Shown here in pieces: positions 10,060-22,000 of a DNA stretch of 64,000 nucleotides; within the stretch, counting starts at the first letter, position 1; the number at the start of each line of letters is the position of its first letter. The translations under genes were made by a program, and so were the position numbers. This stretch comes from Eretmocerus hayati (taxonomy: Eukaryota > Arthropoda > Insecta > Hymenoptera > Aphelinidae). Under the pieces are notes generated by a model that made no database searches, was not told the DNA's origin, and saw nothing but the letters and a program-made list of their open reading frames with translations. The stretch is from assembly GCA_029851415.1 (NCBI GenBank), contig CM056744.1:121862838-121926837 (forward strand). Reading direction: 5' to 3'.

Positions 10060-10172
10060 ATGTATATCCAGTTTTAGCGTACTTTGTATGATTACGTATA
10101 ATATCGTACTGTCTCTATACGTTTGAAACAGTTGTCCCAATTGAAGAAAGGTTTGTACTACATGAACGTAAT

Positions 10173-10178
10173 AATAAA
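10173..10178 (+). terminator. Poly(A) signal of the BEN-like gene
   Basis: Canonical AATAAA 114 bp after the stop codon at 10057-10059, with T-rich sequence downstream. It is the first such hexamer after the coding end. Confidence 0.65.
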
Positions 10179-10179
10179 T

Positions 10180-10847
10180 GAAAATATGATTACCTGGCTC
10201 CTTTTCAATCAAGATTCATGAGTGTATCTCTTGATACTCGATGATGATTTCTTTTGTTACGTTAGCGGTATGGGCAGATTTCTTACAAAATGTTCTAGCA
10301 GCTTACACCATGGTTTAGGGTTTATATTGAGCTTCTACACAACAAATGAATGATTCGATGACATTCCCTTCTCGATTGAGAATTATCGTGAGAAACGTGG
10401 AAACTTGTAGATATTTGCATAATTTGTGCCAACAATAGCACTTGCCTGCTTGAAATTTCCAAACAATTTGATCCAAGTAGGTCGAGGAGTCTCCGCGAAA
10501 TAGACGGTCGCAGCATCGATAATACTAACTGTAACTTCAATTTTTCTATCCGTACAGAACCTTGACTTGGTCTCGTTTGTTTAAACCACATCTTCATAGA
10601 ATGTGACTGCCTCAACATCATTACAGGACATTTAAGGGCAGGATGATCTTAAATGTCTTGTTATAAATTCATAGATAAGAATCACACCTTTTGTTTGCAT
10701 ATTGCACAGGGATGAGGCACAGACCCTACGAAACAGATTGCAGATCCCTTCCTATTACTCCAAATGGTACTCCTCAGCATGCTCTTTTTGGGGAAAACGT
10801 GGTGATGATACGGGTTATTGGTCGGAAAATCCATGTAGGCTGATCAA
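10180..10847. other. Intergenic, no gene seen
   Basis: AT-rich sequence after the poly(A) signal. Short open frames occur on both strands, but none has splice sites or recognisable protein pattern. Confidence 0.5.
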
Positions 10848-10938
10848 CCGACTCGGTGGACCGACTCGGTGGACCGACTCGGTGGTCCGACTCGGTGGAC
10901 CGACTCGGTGGGCCGACTCGGTGGACCGACTCGGGAGA
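10848..10938. repeat. Tandem repeat, 13-bp unit, seven copies
   Basis: Seven head-to-tail copies of CCGACTCGGTGGA with one or two changes in copies 3, 5 and 7. The core CCGACTCGG is nearly palindromic. It is the first of three clusters of this core within 1 kb. Confidence 0.9.
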
Positions 10939-11230
10939 CTGTGGGCAATCTATAAATTCGAGTTTGATGTTTTGCCAGATAATTCGATTTGGGGGAAAAC
11001 CTGGAACCCAGTGGATGCATATCTTCTCTGTACTAATAGAATCGGTGGTCATCTCTTCTGCCAAAAGTTGCTTACAAGATGACTTCATTATACTTCGTCC
11101 AACTTTCGGGCCAGTCGTACTCCAGCAACGTGGCCTAAGCAATGGTAGATGCTCCGTTGTTCATATTCCAAGCTTCATCTTATTTCAACCCGAGGCGTTT
11201 GATAAAGAGGAAAGAGTTTGAAAGTCGCTG

Positions 11231-11294
11231 ACCGACTCCGTCGACCTAGTCGGCCGACCGACTCCGTCGACCTAGTCGGTTGACCGACTCGGTC
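11231..11294. repeat. Tandem repeat, 26-bp unit, related core
   Basis: Two full copies of a 26-bp unit beginning ACCGACTCCGTCGACCTAG, followed by a partial copy with the core ACCGACTCGGTCAA. It shares the CCGACTC core with 10848-10938 and also contains the opposite orientation (CTAGTCGG). Confidence 0.85.
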
Positions 11295-11334
11295 AAATTG
11301 TATTTGCAAACCAAATCAAAGTTTAACTAAGATA

Positions 11335-11428
11335 TTTATAGCCACGATGACGCAATCTAGCACATTGCAGCCGTCTACGCGGCTTTGACGGCCGCAATAA
11401 GCTAGACTTCGTCACTGTGGCTATAAAA
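11335..11428. repeat. Short inverted-repeat element
   Basis: The left end TTTATAGCCACGATGACG pairs with the right end CGTCACTGTGGCTATAAA, with internal pairing around CTAGC/GCTAG. A GC-rich middle separates the arms. MITE-like, no coding capacity. Confidence 0.65.
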
Positions 11429-11433
11429 CAGTG

Positions 11434-11535
11434 TATGTACCTCGTGCCACAATCGCGGTTTTCCACGACTCGGGTTGAAAACTGCGTTTTCAGGCCTCTT
11501 CATAGAAATTCCGCGATTGTGGCACTCGGGTACAT
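11434..11535. repeat. Short inverted-repeat element adjoining the previous one
   Basis: The left arm TGCCACAATCGCGG (about 11445-11458) pairs with CCGCGATTGTGGCA (11511-11524), and the outer bases TATGTACC pair with GGGTACATA. It lies six bases from the element at 11335-11428. Confidence 0.65.
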
Positions 11536-11700
11536 AATCTAATAATGTATGTTTCATCTTCACTAAAATTCCACGGTTTCAAAAAATATCCGCCTCAGTA
11601 ACACATACTTTTCAGTCTACCTTTCGAGTTTACTGATTTGCCACAAGCTCCTCTTGATTGTGTCAAAACATTGAAAAATTCGAAAATTTATTCTTCAATG

Positions 11701-11788
11701 ACCGAGTCGGTCACCGACTCGGCAAACCGAAACAGTCACCGAGTCGGTCACCCGGCTCGGTCTACCGACTCGGTCACCGACTCGGTCA
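11701..11788. repeat. Third cluster of CCGACTCGG-type cores, both orientations
   Basis: Irregularly spaced copies of ACCGACTCGGT and its reverse complement ACCGAGTCGGT, with variants such as CCCGGCTCGG. Unlike the 10848 cluster, orientations alternate and spacing is irregular. Confidence 0.8.
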
Positions 11789-12967
11789 GTTTCAGTAGGG
11801 AGCAGCGTCTCGCACACACACTCCGCCAAGACCAGCTAAGACTGTTCATGAGTTCATGAGTCATGACTTATCTGCGGCTACTGAAAAAAGCTACTCATCT
11901 TATTCCTTTTGAATTCTGACTTCAAATATAGAATATATTGAAAATTAAAAGCTCATACAAAATTCTTTATGAAAATTCCAACTTTGATCCTACACTTGCG
12001 GATAATTGCATCATATTTGAATCACCTGGTTCAGCTTCAATATTGCAAAATGAGCCGTGCGACAGGATCTTCTGAATTGCAAGTGTCGATAAACTGTTCA
12101 AAATTTTCATCGGAATTCATAAGATTGATAAAAAAAAGGAGGAAAGTATAGAAATTCCATAATAGCGAAGCTGATGTAATCCAGCTCACACGCGTACGCG
12201 CAGCATTGATCCTGTTTGATGTCTGCGCTTGCGATCTGGGTGCCTAACATTCTTGATGTTTTTTATAATGAACAGGAGCTAATGTGCAGAATACACCAAT
12301 CTTGAGTTTGTAACTAAGAAAAACTATTGGATGCAACTTTCGAGTACCAGTCATAGAGATATAATTCTAATTGGAATTAAGTATATCTCTGTGGTGAGTA
12401 GCTCATTGAATTTATTCGAAAATTTCAAACAATTCTTTGCAGTGTATGTATGTCTTATTATCGGTCAAAAGTCTCGATACGACTGGAAATCAAACTAATG
12501 ATGTTCAGAGCTGAATATCTCAAAACCTATTGGTCGTAGAGAGTTCTGCGTGGTCGCATTTTGTAGCTCATATCGAGGATCTTCAAATCTATTTTCTGTT
12601 TTTCCCGTCCCGCGTTTTACACCAGAGACATGCGAGTCAAAAGTATTACTTTTTTCGCAATTTTCCAGCCAAGGTACGAACGCCTCCAAATTTTGGAGAG
12701 ATTGTTGGATCATTATGATACCAATTGACATCTTCAAACCCATGAATAGATCTCCAAGATCCGTTTTCGAACGTCATTATTTGATGCTCATGGAGTAAGT
12801 TTGTGCTATATTCTCAGAATTCGGCATATCACTTTCTTTTTCTTATACTAGGCTATATCTCAGTAATTCATGTGAAGCTTCAATTTGAAAATACGTGAAT
12901 TAAATCTCGCGCGTGCATCAATATCGTGCTCATGATGAATCACCAAACTGTAAAAAAAGTTCCGAAA
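11789..12967. other. Intergenic, no gene seen
   Basis: AT-rich sequence with short open frames only. No splice-supported exon or RNA gene is visible. Confidence 0.5.
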
Positions 12968-12971
12968 AAAT

Positions 12972-13160
12972 CACTATACGCTGAGGAGTAGGAAACCGGG
13001 CGACCTAGCGCTGAGCGCTCGGCTGAGCGTATGGAAATCACTACTGCGATCTTGTAAATTTACAATTTTGGTTGGAGATTTTCATAAATGACGCCATAAA
13101 ATCACTAGCCAAAATTGTGAATTTACAAGGTCGCAGAGTAGTGATTTCACTATACGCTCA
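12972..13160. repeat. Inverted-repeat element
   Basis: The arm at about 13036-13073 (ATCACTACTGCGATCTTG, then TAAATTTACAATTTTGG) pairs with 13107-13147 read in reverse. CACTATACGCTGAG at 12972 and CACTATACGCTCAG at 13148 are direct copies, and GAGCGTAT at 13025 is the complement. This suggests nested or duplicated MITE ends. Confidence 0.6.
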
Positions 13161-13170
13161 GTGCATGGGG

Positions 13171-13974
13171 CTTGCATAATTTTGGCCAAAATTATAATTT
13201 TTAGGGCAATTGCAATGACTGCTCACACCTACAACTTTTTTAAACAATTACCAAACAACCCCTAATCGAATACGGTACGTACATACATTATTGCATGGGT
13301 TAGGAGCTATCTGAGTGCAAGGCGAATTTTGTAGATAATTGCTCACTCACTCTGAGTAATGGTTCAGACCTTTTTTGACGAAAATCGTTCTCGTTTTTGC
13401 TAACAAGTCAGATTTTTCAAGTATTACCCCCTCCCCAACCAGTCTTTCCGGGCGGTCTGGTCCCGGTGGCGGAAGCGTACTGAGAGCATCTCCGGAGAGC
13501 ATTGTAGGATGCTTGTGATGGCAAGCCAATTACGATATCTTCATCTCATATCATTCCATTTATTTAATATATTTCTGTTTACCAAAACTCTATGTAAGTA
13601 TTGCCCTGAATTTTGTTGTTAAGAATCTCAACAATACGAGAAGACAAGGCCACTGGAGACGGGTCAGAGTGGGGGTGATGCTTAGCAAATCTGACTTGTT
13701 TACAAAAACTGTAACGATTTTTGGAGAGAAAAAGCCTGAGCCATTATTTAGAGTGAGTAAGCAATTACCTACAGCATTCGGCTTGCACCCAGATAGCTCC
13801 TAACCCATGCAATAACGGGTTCAATTAGGGGGCGTTTGATAATTGAAATAAAAAAGTTGTGGGGGTGAGCCACTAAGAACGGGCTGTAATTGAAGGGTGA
13901 GCTATTGAGCCTCTTCAGAATGGCTTTTTTTGCAATTGTCCTGAAAAATATGATTTCGGCCAAAATTACGCAAG
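13171..13974. repeat. Large foldback element with arms of about 270-310 bp
   Basis: The left arm (about 13171-13437) and right arm (about 13665-13974) are diverged inverted copies. Matching blocks include TTGCATAATTTTGGCCAAAA / CGGCCAAAATTACGCAAG, CATTATTGCATGGGTTAGGA / CCTAACCCATGCAATAACG, and GCTAACAAGTCAGATTT / AAATCTGACTTGTTTAC. The middle of about 230 bp is unrelated. No transposase frame is present, so it is a non-autonomous element. Confidence 0.65.
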
Positions 13975-14589
13975 CGCGATTTCCTGAACTTTTTCGTACG
14001 AGTCCACCAGTCAACGAGTGCCCGCCAAAGTTAAGAACGAGTCAGTTTTTCTCAGTACTTCGAAGGCGTGAAACCTTGGAAATTTGAAAATCCTTCGTAA
14101 TTTGATGCTGTAATTCTTAAGTTGGGTTACATCGAATGTGGAAAATTGCTGTCAAACAATTATGAAGAAATGCCACCGCAGTCATAACAAGTTTAAATGA
14201 TTTCTAGATTGAGCGTAAAGTTCCGTGAAGCAATTTTGAAGGTCTCCCGTAAACCGAGGCGAGGGGTGAAATGTTGGAGAGTCTGAAATCCTAAAGTTTG
14301 AACTCCGACACTATATGTCCAGGAAACTCCAAGATTCTAAAAATGAATTCATTATGGCTTACTCATTGTACCGTGGAGAGTTCAACTAGAAATTTCTAAA
14401 ATGAGCGAGCTTGAAGCTTGAATAAAACATTCGTGGATGGGCGAAAATAAGAATCGTGAAATCCTAACATATTTTGGAGTGATGCAAACCAAAAATTATT
14501 CGCATAATGTTAGGGAAAATAGAAAAAAATATATTGTTCAAATTGGCGAATCCTAGCATAAAAGCACCACCATTTCATTAATTATCTGA

Positions 14590-15300
14590 CAAAGTAAAAA
14601 TTCATGTATATTGGTGAAGAAGAAGAATTTCCCTCGAGTAGCTTAGCTTTAGCCGCTTTAGCGACGGAGCTTTGGGCGAAAGCTCGTCGTTCGTATCGAT
14701 TGGACGCTCGGCGCCACGAGATGCCGCGAGCTGTCGGTTCTCGCGAGCCTCGAATCGGGGTTGCATGCATTGCAGCATTTGCAGTTGCATACTTGGGGGC
14801 GCCTTGTCCGACGATGACCGTATCTCTGTGCTGTGCGGGTGAAGGATAATAATCGCGAACGGAGTCGAGTCGCGCGGCTTTGGTGGGTGGCGTGTGGCGT
14901 GGCGCGGTTTTATTCAGTTCCCAAAAACAGTGCACTGCATCTGACTGCATCAGTAAGAAGTGACATCAGAGAGAGAACGCGTGCTTAGTGCATACATTAT
15001 CACGGGGTAGTTAGTGTGTACATATCGTAAAGTTGCAGCAGACAGAGAGCAAGTGTGTTGTGGCGGCCTGCACCAAAAACGAGACATGAGAGCTGGTGCA
15101 CGAACGCCGCAGGTGGTGCTCGCCGCTAGTGTAGTGTTCAACAGCAGCATCGCGGAGCAATTACAAGCTCGGCCAGGTCGCCCGGGCCCGCGGCACTGAG
15201 AGCCCATCGTCATCAGAATGCCCGGGCAGCAGCAGCGACGGCCTCGAGCTACGACGACGAGGCCGGGCTTCGGCGGCATCGAGCCCGCATCGACCCGAGC
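14590..15300 (+). promoter_or_regulatory. GC-rich island; candidate promoter and untranslated first exon of trio
   Basis: Base composition changes sharply from the AT-rich flanks. An insect-type initiator TCAGTT lies at about 14914-14919 and another TCAGT at about 14949. A good splice donor (CAG then GTATGC) follows at 15301. An untranslated exon of roughly 350-390 nt running to 15300 and spliced to 27382 is a reasonable model, but only transcripts would show it. Open frames on both strands here look like composition effects. Confidence 0.35.
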
Positions 15301-17296
15301 AGGTATGCAAGCAGCGTCGAGCGTCCCCGGGTGCGACGACCCAGGGCATACCTACTCGTTGGCAGCTGCGTGACGTATCAAGCGTCGCCCTCGCTCGTTC
15401 CCATGGCGCGTCATCGTCCTGACGCGCTCTCTTCGCCATGTCCTGATGCCTGTGCGTGCCCCCGGGCCGTGTAATAACGTGTGCGTGTAACGGGACCCGC
15501 GTGTGCTCTGTCTGTCGCCGCTATGGCTGCTGATGCTGATGCTCCCGAGAGCTGATGCAGCTATTTTACTCTTGATGCCGACGAGAGAGTTGCCGCACTG
15601 CATGCTCATACTGCAAATAATCGTCTCGAGCATCAATGAGGGGCTCCGTCAGGCTGTGGCGCGCTCCACCCGGTTTTCTCTCATTTCTCTCATTTCTCTC
15701 TAGTCTCCTTTGAGCATTTGTTTATCTAGTTCAGCCTCTGCTATCTCTTCCTTGCTCTTTGCCTTGTGCCAAACTTCCATCAGCGCAACATTGTATACAG
15801 CCTCCTTAATCTCACTAACCGTCTGCTTCCTTTTCTAACCAGTTGCACAATGTCAACATTCCTTCGCACTACTCTACGCTACTCTCTGCAATTTTTTCAT
15901 TCTTAGGGTCTTTCACTGTTCATGTTAATTGGATGTCAATAATGAAGAAGTTGATGGGTTGGATGGCCAAACAAAGTTTGCACAGGCCACGCACTCATTT
16001 TCTCTCAGAACTACCTAAAATTGATTTACAAGCCCCCATTTCTTATGTTAAAGAATTGAGCGAGTTATGATGTGGGTCCTTAGCTACCTCTTATCCTGGA
16101 AGTTATTTCACTCATATCCAATTCACAGAATGTGAAATGAAAGTTCACTCAAATTTTGATCAAATATCATGCCTCTTCCTTTACCCTTCTTCTGCTGCCG
16201 CGTGCAAAAGAAATCTGGTGGGGGCTTTGAATAGATACTTTGGGTCGAAAAAGTTTTGAATAGATTTGAACATCAGAACACATAAATCTTACAGGCAAAT
16301 GCTCGGTCCTGTAGTGGAGAGCTCTAAAACTTGGAGAACGATGGTTTGATTCTTTTTAGTGCCACTATTTTACACGTTGAAACAATTTTCATGCCCCAAG
16401 AGAATTCTGTTACACGAATATTAGGAGGATGATTGATATGTCTGCCAATTCTTGTCAAACCACCTGGCCTGATTCAAATTGTCTCATTTGATCACATGTC
16501 TTCAGAATCTATTTCTTACTATAAATGTCCTTCCAAGCATGGATTTGAAATGGTTCAGATATCCTCAATAGTTTTATGTAGATTTCATGCACTGGCATGC
16601 TTATTGATGCAGCTCAATTTCATCCATGTCACTTAGGTTTTAACCAATTGAACTACTCTCGATGCTCCTAAAATTATTGAGGTACATGGATTCTTTTTGA
16701 TGGTTCCATCAGACTCACTCTACCTATGTTGAGTAAATTTATCAGTGAGTGAATGCGTATCTGCTGATTCTCTCCATCTTGATGGAAGATGTGAATATGC
16801 AGGAGAAACAATGATGAATTATTATGTACATCATGTTATTGCTGGAGAAAGTATGCTCAAGTGTTACTTGCAACGTTTTAGCTCATCATCCTAAGCAAAA
16901 AAGTTTATTTGGTTTGTTCTCATGTGACTTACAATCAATTCAATTTTTTTTGCTAAATTATAGCATATGATTAATAATTAATTTGTGGATCTTTTAATCA
17001 ATGGACCTTCGAAAATCTGGCTGTGGTGCATCTAATTTTATACTGATACAGCTCTGGTTCAGTTAAAAACAGTGTTGCGTTAAAATTCAGAGACATATCT
17101 TCTTCCTCTCTCAAGTACAAAAGTGCTGGTAGATTTTTTCATGACTAACAGACGGAAACAGCGTATTTCCGTGTAGTGTGTCAGCCCCTCATCTTGCTGG
17201 ATGCATGAGGCTGAAATCCACTGAAATGTTTGATTTTCTGAGTTTTGGGCTAAGTTTGGATGATGACCTTTCAATGGGCTTCTCGAAGTCTTAGTA
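15301..17296. other. No gene seen; possible 5' intron of trio
   Basis: GC-rich to about 15640, then AT-rich and featureless. If trio starts near 14.9 kb this is the beginning of a 12 kb first intron. Confidence 0.4.
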
Positions 17297-17769
17297 CAGT
17301 GGAACTTCGATATAACGGAATCCTCGGTATAACGAAGTAGAGCTCCGATCGGTTTCCTTCGCGAATGGCAAAATCTTCGCTGAGGACTGGAAAGAAAAAT
17401 GAACGAAAAAGGACAACAAGTTATCTCTCAGAATTCTAAGGAGAAAATTGAGCCCAAACCCACCCATACGACCCTTTCCGGAGTCAAAAATGGCTCTCTC
17501 CAGGGGCAACGAAACTCTCAAACGTCGGAACAGATTATTTGGCCTATACTAATCTTGGATAATGAAGAATTGTTCAATGGCAAAAGCGTGTTTCCACTGT
17601 ATTGGATTCTATGTGAAACGAATATCCAGAGATGGCCCATTCCGTGCTCAAATTGTACACAGAATGGCTTGCATATGAGGTTCTGGTACAAAACTTCGAT
17701 ATAACGAAACCTCGATATAACGAAGGCGGAGGCCGGTCCCTTCAAGTTCGTTATATCGAAGTTCCACTG
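17297..17769. mobile_element. Non-autonomous Tc1/mariner-superfamily (pogo-like) element
   Basis: The 473 bp element begins CAGTGGAACTTCGATATAAC and ends with its reverse complement, flanked on both sides by TA (17295-17296 and 17770-17771), the target duplication of the Tc1/mariner/pogo superfamily. Sub-terminal copies of TCGATATAACGAA occur near the right end (about 17696-17723) and a TCGGTATAACGAAG variant near the left. The longest internal frame (17399-17704) shows no DDE motif, so it is mobilised only in trans. Confidence 0.8.
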
Positions 17770-17771
17770 TA

Positions 17772-18842
17772 GTGGTTTTTTCTCATCAAAATAATTGCAA
17801 TTATGATAAATACACGGATAATAAACTATCAAAATTATGTATATCGATTTCAGATCCCAAATAAATCCTTACCTTCTTCTTCTGCAATGTGCTTAAATAA
17901 TACTGACTCATTAGGTGTCTATATACTTGCTGACATGCATTTTTTGTGAAACATGCTTTGGTACGTTTTAAATCATGTAACTCTAATAAATAAGATCAAG
18001 ACAGCAGAACGGAATGGAAAAAAAACGACTCATTATAGGGTAGCAAATTATTTAATGAAGATGTATTGTATTGTTGAAGTCTGATTTGGGGTCAACTGTC
18101 ATAACTTAGCCACCTTTTTTGGGCAAGAATAATCGGTTAGGTGCGCAGCTTCGAACTCCTTCTTTTTACTACATGAAACTTGCAATCTCCTGTACTTGAA
18201 TTTCTTCTTGATGCACAGCCATTTGAACTCGTATGCCTATTAGGGAGGATATAAATATAATACACCTTTACGAACCCTTTTGATATGATAAGCACGAACG
18301 AATTCGTTCACAGTTTGTGCCCCTTGCAACCTTCTATTCACGCACACGGAGCCAGAATACCACAGCTGTTTTAGGAGAAAGTTACACTCAAACACATATT
18401 CTAGTTTAGACCTTGTTGTTATTCTCATGAGTGAAAATCGATATGTCGGGCGCCTTTTATATTTGACTTCTGGTATACATATATTGGGCTGCTAAACAAG
18501 CGAAACCGTTTCAACCCTCATCATGATAATTTCGAGAGCCAGGCCTGATCTGATGAAAATTTGTAGCTTTCGAAAGAAGGTGCTTTTTCTGTTCAAATGA
18601 GGAAATCAGTCGATAATAATTGATTCGAAAAATTCTAACCATTCGAAATTGTTTAAGCGCAATGGCACACTGAGAGAAAAGTTTGTGCAACCCAGTAAGT
18701 TTGCAAAAATCATGCTCCCATCGATTTCCATCATTTTTCTTCAACAATGTTTCAATAAAGGTATATTTCTCATTTTCCCCAAGTTCTGTGGTGAAGATAC
18801 AAAGCTAAGTCCTGAATATTTTCGAATAAATTACAATCACGT
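17772..18842. other. No gene seen
   Basis: AT-rich sequence with short open frames, none with splice support. Confidence 0.45.
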
Positions 18843-19016
18843 TAGCCCGGGAAGAGGTGAGCCCGGGAATCCAGGTTTTCCTGCTATAAAAACCTCCTTA
18901 TGCGGCCACGACGAAAACAGTGGAAAATTGATGAAATATATCAATATTTCACCGTTTTTTGACGCAAGGAGGCCCTTGCTGTAGAAAAACCTGCTTGCTC
19001 ATTTCCTCCCGGGCTA
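18843..19016. repeat. Inverted-repeat element with CCCGGG ends
   Basis: Left end TAGCCCGGGAAGAGGTGAGC pairs with the right end (GCTCATTTCCTCCCGGGCTA). Pairing continues through CAGGTTTT/AAAACCTG and CCTCCTTATGCG/CGCAAGGAGG, and the centre is itself a hairpin (TGAAATATATCAATATTTCA). Almost the whole 174 bp folds. Confidence 0.7.
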
Positions 19017-22000
19017 TCTTGATAGTGATTTCGAGTAATGACGACTGGATCTTCGACGATACCAAATCTTGAGACGAGACAATAGTTTCTTTGGATTGAC
19101 AAATTACTTTTTGATCGATGAAACAAAACGCCTTAGCCTAGTGCGACGACGAAATATTTAAAACAGCAAAATATTACCGTCTTCTCGTGCTTGGGTATAA
19201 GAGCCAATGTCGATCGATCGGTCGAAATTTTGACAATCAATCATACGGAAGTCGAGGCCAGTTTTCGTGGTCGAGAAGGCGGACTCAGCTCAAACGAGGG
19301 AGGGGGTGGGTTTGAGCCTCCTTCGCACGTGGTCGTTTCTCGTTCACCTCACGCTCGTTAGCGAACAGTCAGAATTGAACGTTGCAGCGCTCTGAGGAGC
19401 TACATAATACCCACAAAACGAGGCTATTCGATGCTTTAGGGGGTTGATGGTGAGACCCTGCCAAGTGTTTGCAGTGATGGGAGCCAGCAGCAGTGGTGGT
19501 CTTATCGATTTTTGCTGCCCCCGTCGCCATCACTCTCATCAGTGAATTCGTCGTCGTCGCCGTCATTTGGCCAGATCTATTGATGCACGTGCAAGAACTT
19601 GTGCCAATAGTGAAGTGGGAATATTGGGTCGCCTATACGTGTCTAAAGGGGGTACTGCTGCCAAACTGTTAGACCGCAACGTGGCAAGCGACTCTCAGAT
19701 GTACACAAATACGATGCGGCGCCGCGATCAATGGAACTGCATCGGACGTAGAGAGTGGCTGCAATGCTATCGGATCAATGACGCATAAATTTCTGTCGAG
19801 AGAGGGTGGTACGGGTACCACCAACGCGGGATAGTTTATGAAATTCTGAGCAGCATCGATTTATGGCTATCGACGGCTCTGCAACGACTTTTATAACGCA
19901 GCGCCGAGACCCCAGCTTTGCCCCGAGACGACGCGCGACTCGAAACATAACCGGGGCCATTGATCCGACCGTTTTCCGCGAGCACAGCAGCCAAGTAGAC
20001 GTCCACGAAGGCGCCAACAACCTCCCGACAACGAGAGAGCTTTCGTATGGATCTTGACTCCCACTACTATGTGCAGTGTAGGCGATCGTACATTACTTGA
20101 GCTTTGCGTCGTAGACTGGCGATTTTGCAGGAGCTTGCGTCTTTGGTACGTTATCGAGATGCTTATTGATTGGGAAGATGTCGATACCTTATCTGGAAGC
20201 CCTGGACAAATCTCATCGTCTAGATCTTCGAGGTTTTACTTTGCTCGTGGTTCAGAATTGACAAAAATTGGATTTGAGGTTTCGAAATCGTTGATAAGAG
20301 ATTACCGATTAGTCAACACATTCGCTGCGGGGGATGAAATTGGTGGTCTTTCCCCAGATGCAGCGGGCCCCGAATTGTTATTTTCCATAAGGCCAAAACC
20401 CCCAGCAGTGGGGGAAGGACATGTTTGATTCGTCAATTTCGCAAAGTAAGTCCCGATGACCAAATTTTGCTCATTCAAGCCGTCCACTCGTCGAACCGCG
20501 CACGGAAACCTTAACAGAGCGATTCTTGCGTGGGTTTTCCACATTTTGATCTCTTGTGGTAGTTTTTCATACGCTGTTGTTATAAGAGGTTGGCTTGGGT
20601 TTCTTCTCAGCCCAAATGTGCAAATCCTATCAAAGACGAAAGTACCCATTGCATCATCAAGTCACTGTAGTTATTTTGAAAATCGTGGATTTTCCATCTC
20701 CGTGATTCAACCTGACGGATCGCAGTCGCTGTATCGAGTGCCCAGACTCTGTGAGAGTATATTCATCATTCTAAAATTGTGATGGTGAAATAATATGTCA
20801 TTTATAAAATTATAGTTGGACACACGATAGAGGACCAAATTCTATAATTGAACATTCAGGCGTCCAGTTTCGGTGGTATTTTATTCATTTCCCCCCGTAT
20901 ATATACTGATTCGAGTTCTCTAAAAGTATCCCGTTACTTTCGTAAGATTTTGACTGGCACCAAACTCATGAAATATACGGATCTAATTGTCAAACATTTT
21001 TTTCCAAAAAGAACGCTTACAAGACCTGAAAATTATGAAAAAGATTTATGCCAGAAAATGTCTTCCTACTCGCAATACTGGCCCCCACCGAATCTGAAAA
21101 TCAGGTTAAAAAACTTTGGGCGCATCAGACTTCGAACACAAAAATATGCTTGCAACGATTATAAGATTTCAAATATGATGCAGTGAGGGAAGAACTTGAA
21201 CTTGCTTGTTCTTTTGATTACACTGCAAAGACAACATTGATTTCTGTTCAGAGGGTGAACAAGTCGTCTTAGTAAAAATCGAGCGTGTTCCCATATCGAA
21301 TACAATTTTCTTGCCGCTGCTCGAGAGAAATCAGTGCGTGAACCGGATCGGGCATCAGTGACGGAGGAGGTGGTGCATCGTCGCCTGATTGCGTTGTATA
21401 CGAGGCAGCAGCAGCAGAGCACGGAAGAGCTTTAATAATAATGAGGGAAGCGCCCATGCTCTCTGTGGCCTGCATCTCTCTAGCCAAAACAGACACTGTG
21501 GAGTTGTATAGCGAAGAGAGGCCGCGTGCCTATTTTCAAGTCTGTGTCGCTCGCTCTCACTGCCGCAAGCTGCCTGCAAGCTCGCGCAGCACTCGGAAGA
21601 AGCCGCTCCCCTTGCCCCGCAGCAGCAGCTCGGATGGCGCCCCTATATATAATATAGTATGAATCCGTGTACAATCATCGGACACTGCACTCTGGCGCGA
21701 TGAAAATCCGCTACCCCAACGGCCCCCGTCAATCTCTTTCTTCGCCTTACTCTTCTATGCACCACCGAAATCCGAGGCGCGGCGCCCAATTTTGATTTTC
21801 AGCCCGAGAATTCGGAATTCATAGTCTCCTCTGTTGTGCTGTCTCCTTTGAATATTTTTTAGCCGCAATCGGGGGGCTCTGTACTTTTGTGATGTGGTGG
21901 TGGTGGTGGTGCATCAAAGAGCAATGCCCCAATGAGTGCACCACGATTATGCGGCGGGGCACAATACAGCGAGAGATACGGGAAAAAGCTCCGAGAGACG

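Noticed and set aside
10702..11082. 126-codon open frame across the 13-bp tandem repeat (with overlapping frames on both strands).
   Set aside because: It exists because a 13-bp unit without stops is read in all frames; the flanks have no protein pattern or splice sites.
11701..11788. ACCGAGTCGGT matches the terminal hairpin of the S. pyogenes tracrRNA/sgRNA scaffold.
   Set aside because: It is only the reverse complement of the local repeat core; no other scaffold part, spacer array or cas gene is present, and the DNA is eukaryotic.
16304..16372. tRNA-like segment with an A-box-like GTAGTGGAGAGC and a B-box-like GGTTTGATTC.
   Set aside because: Acceptor and anticodon stems do not pair convincingly; at best a worn tRNA-derived repeat.
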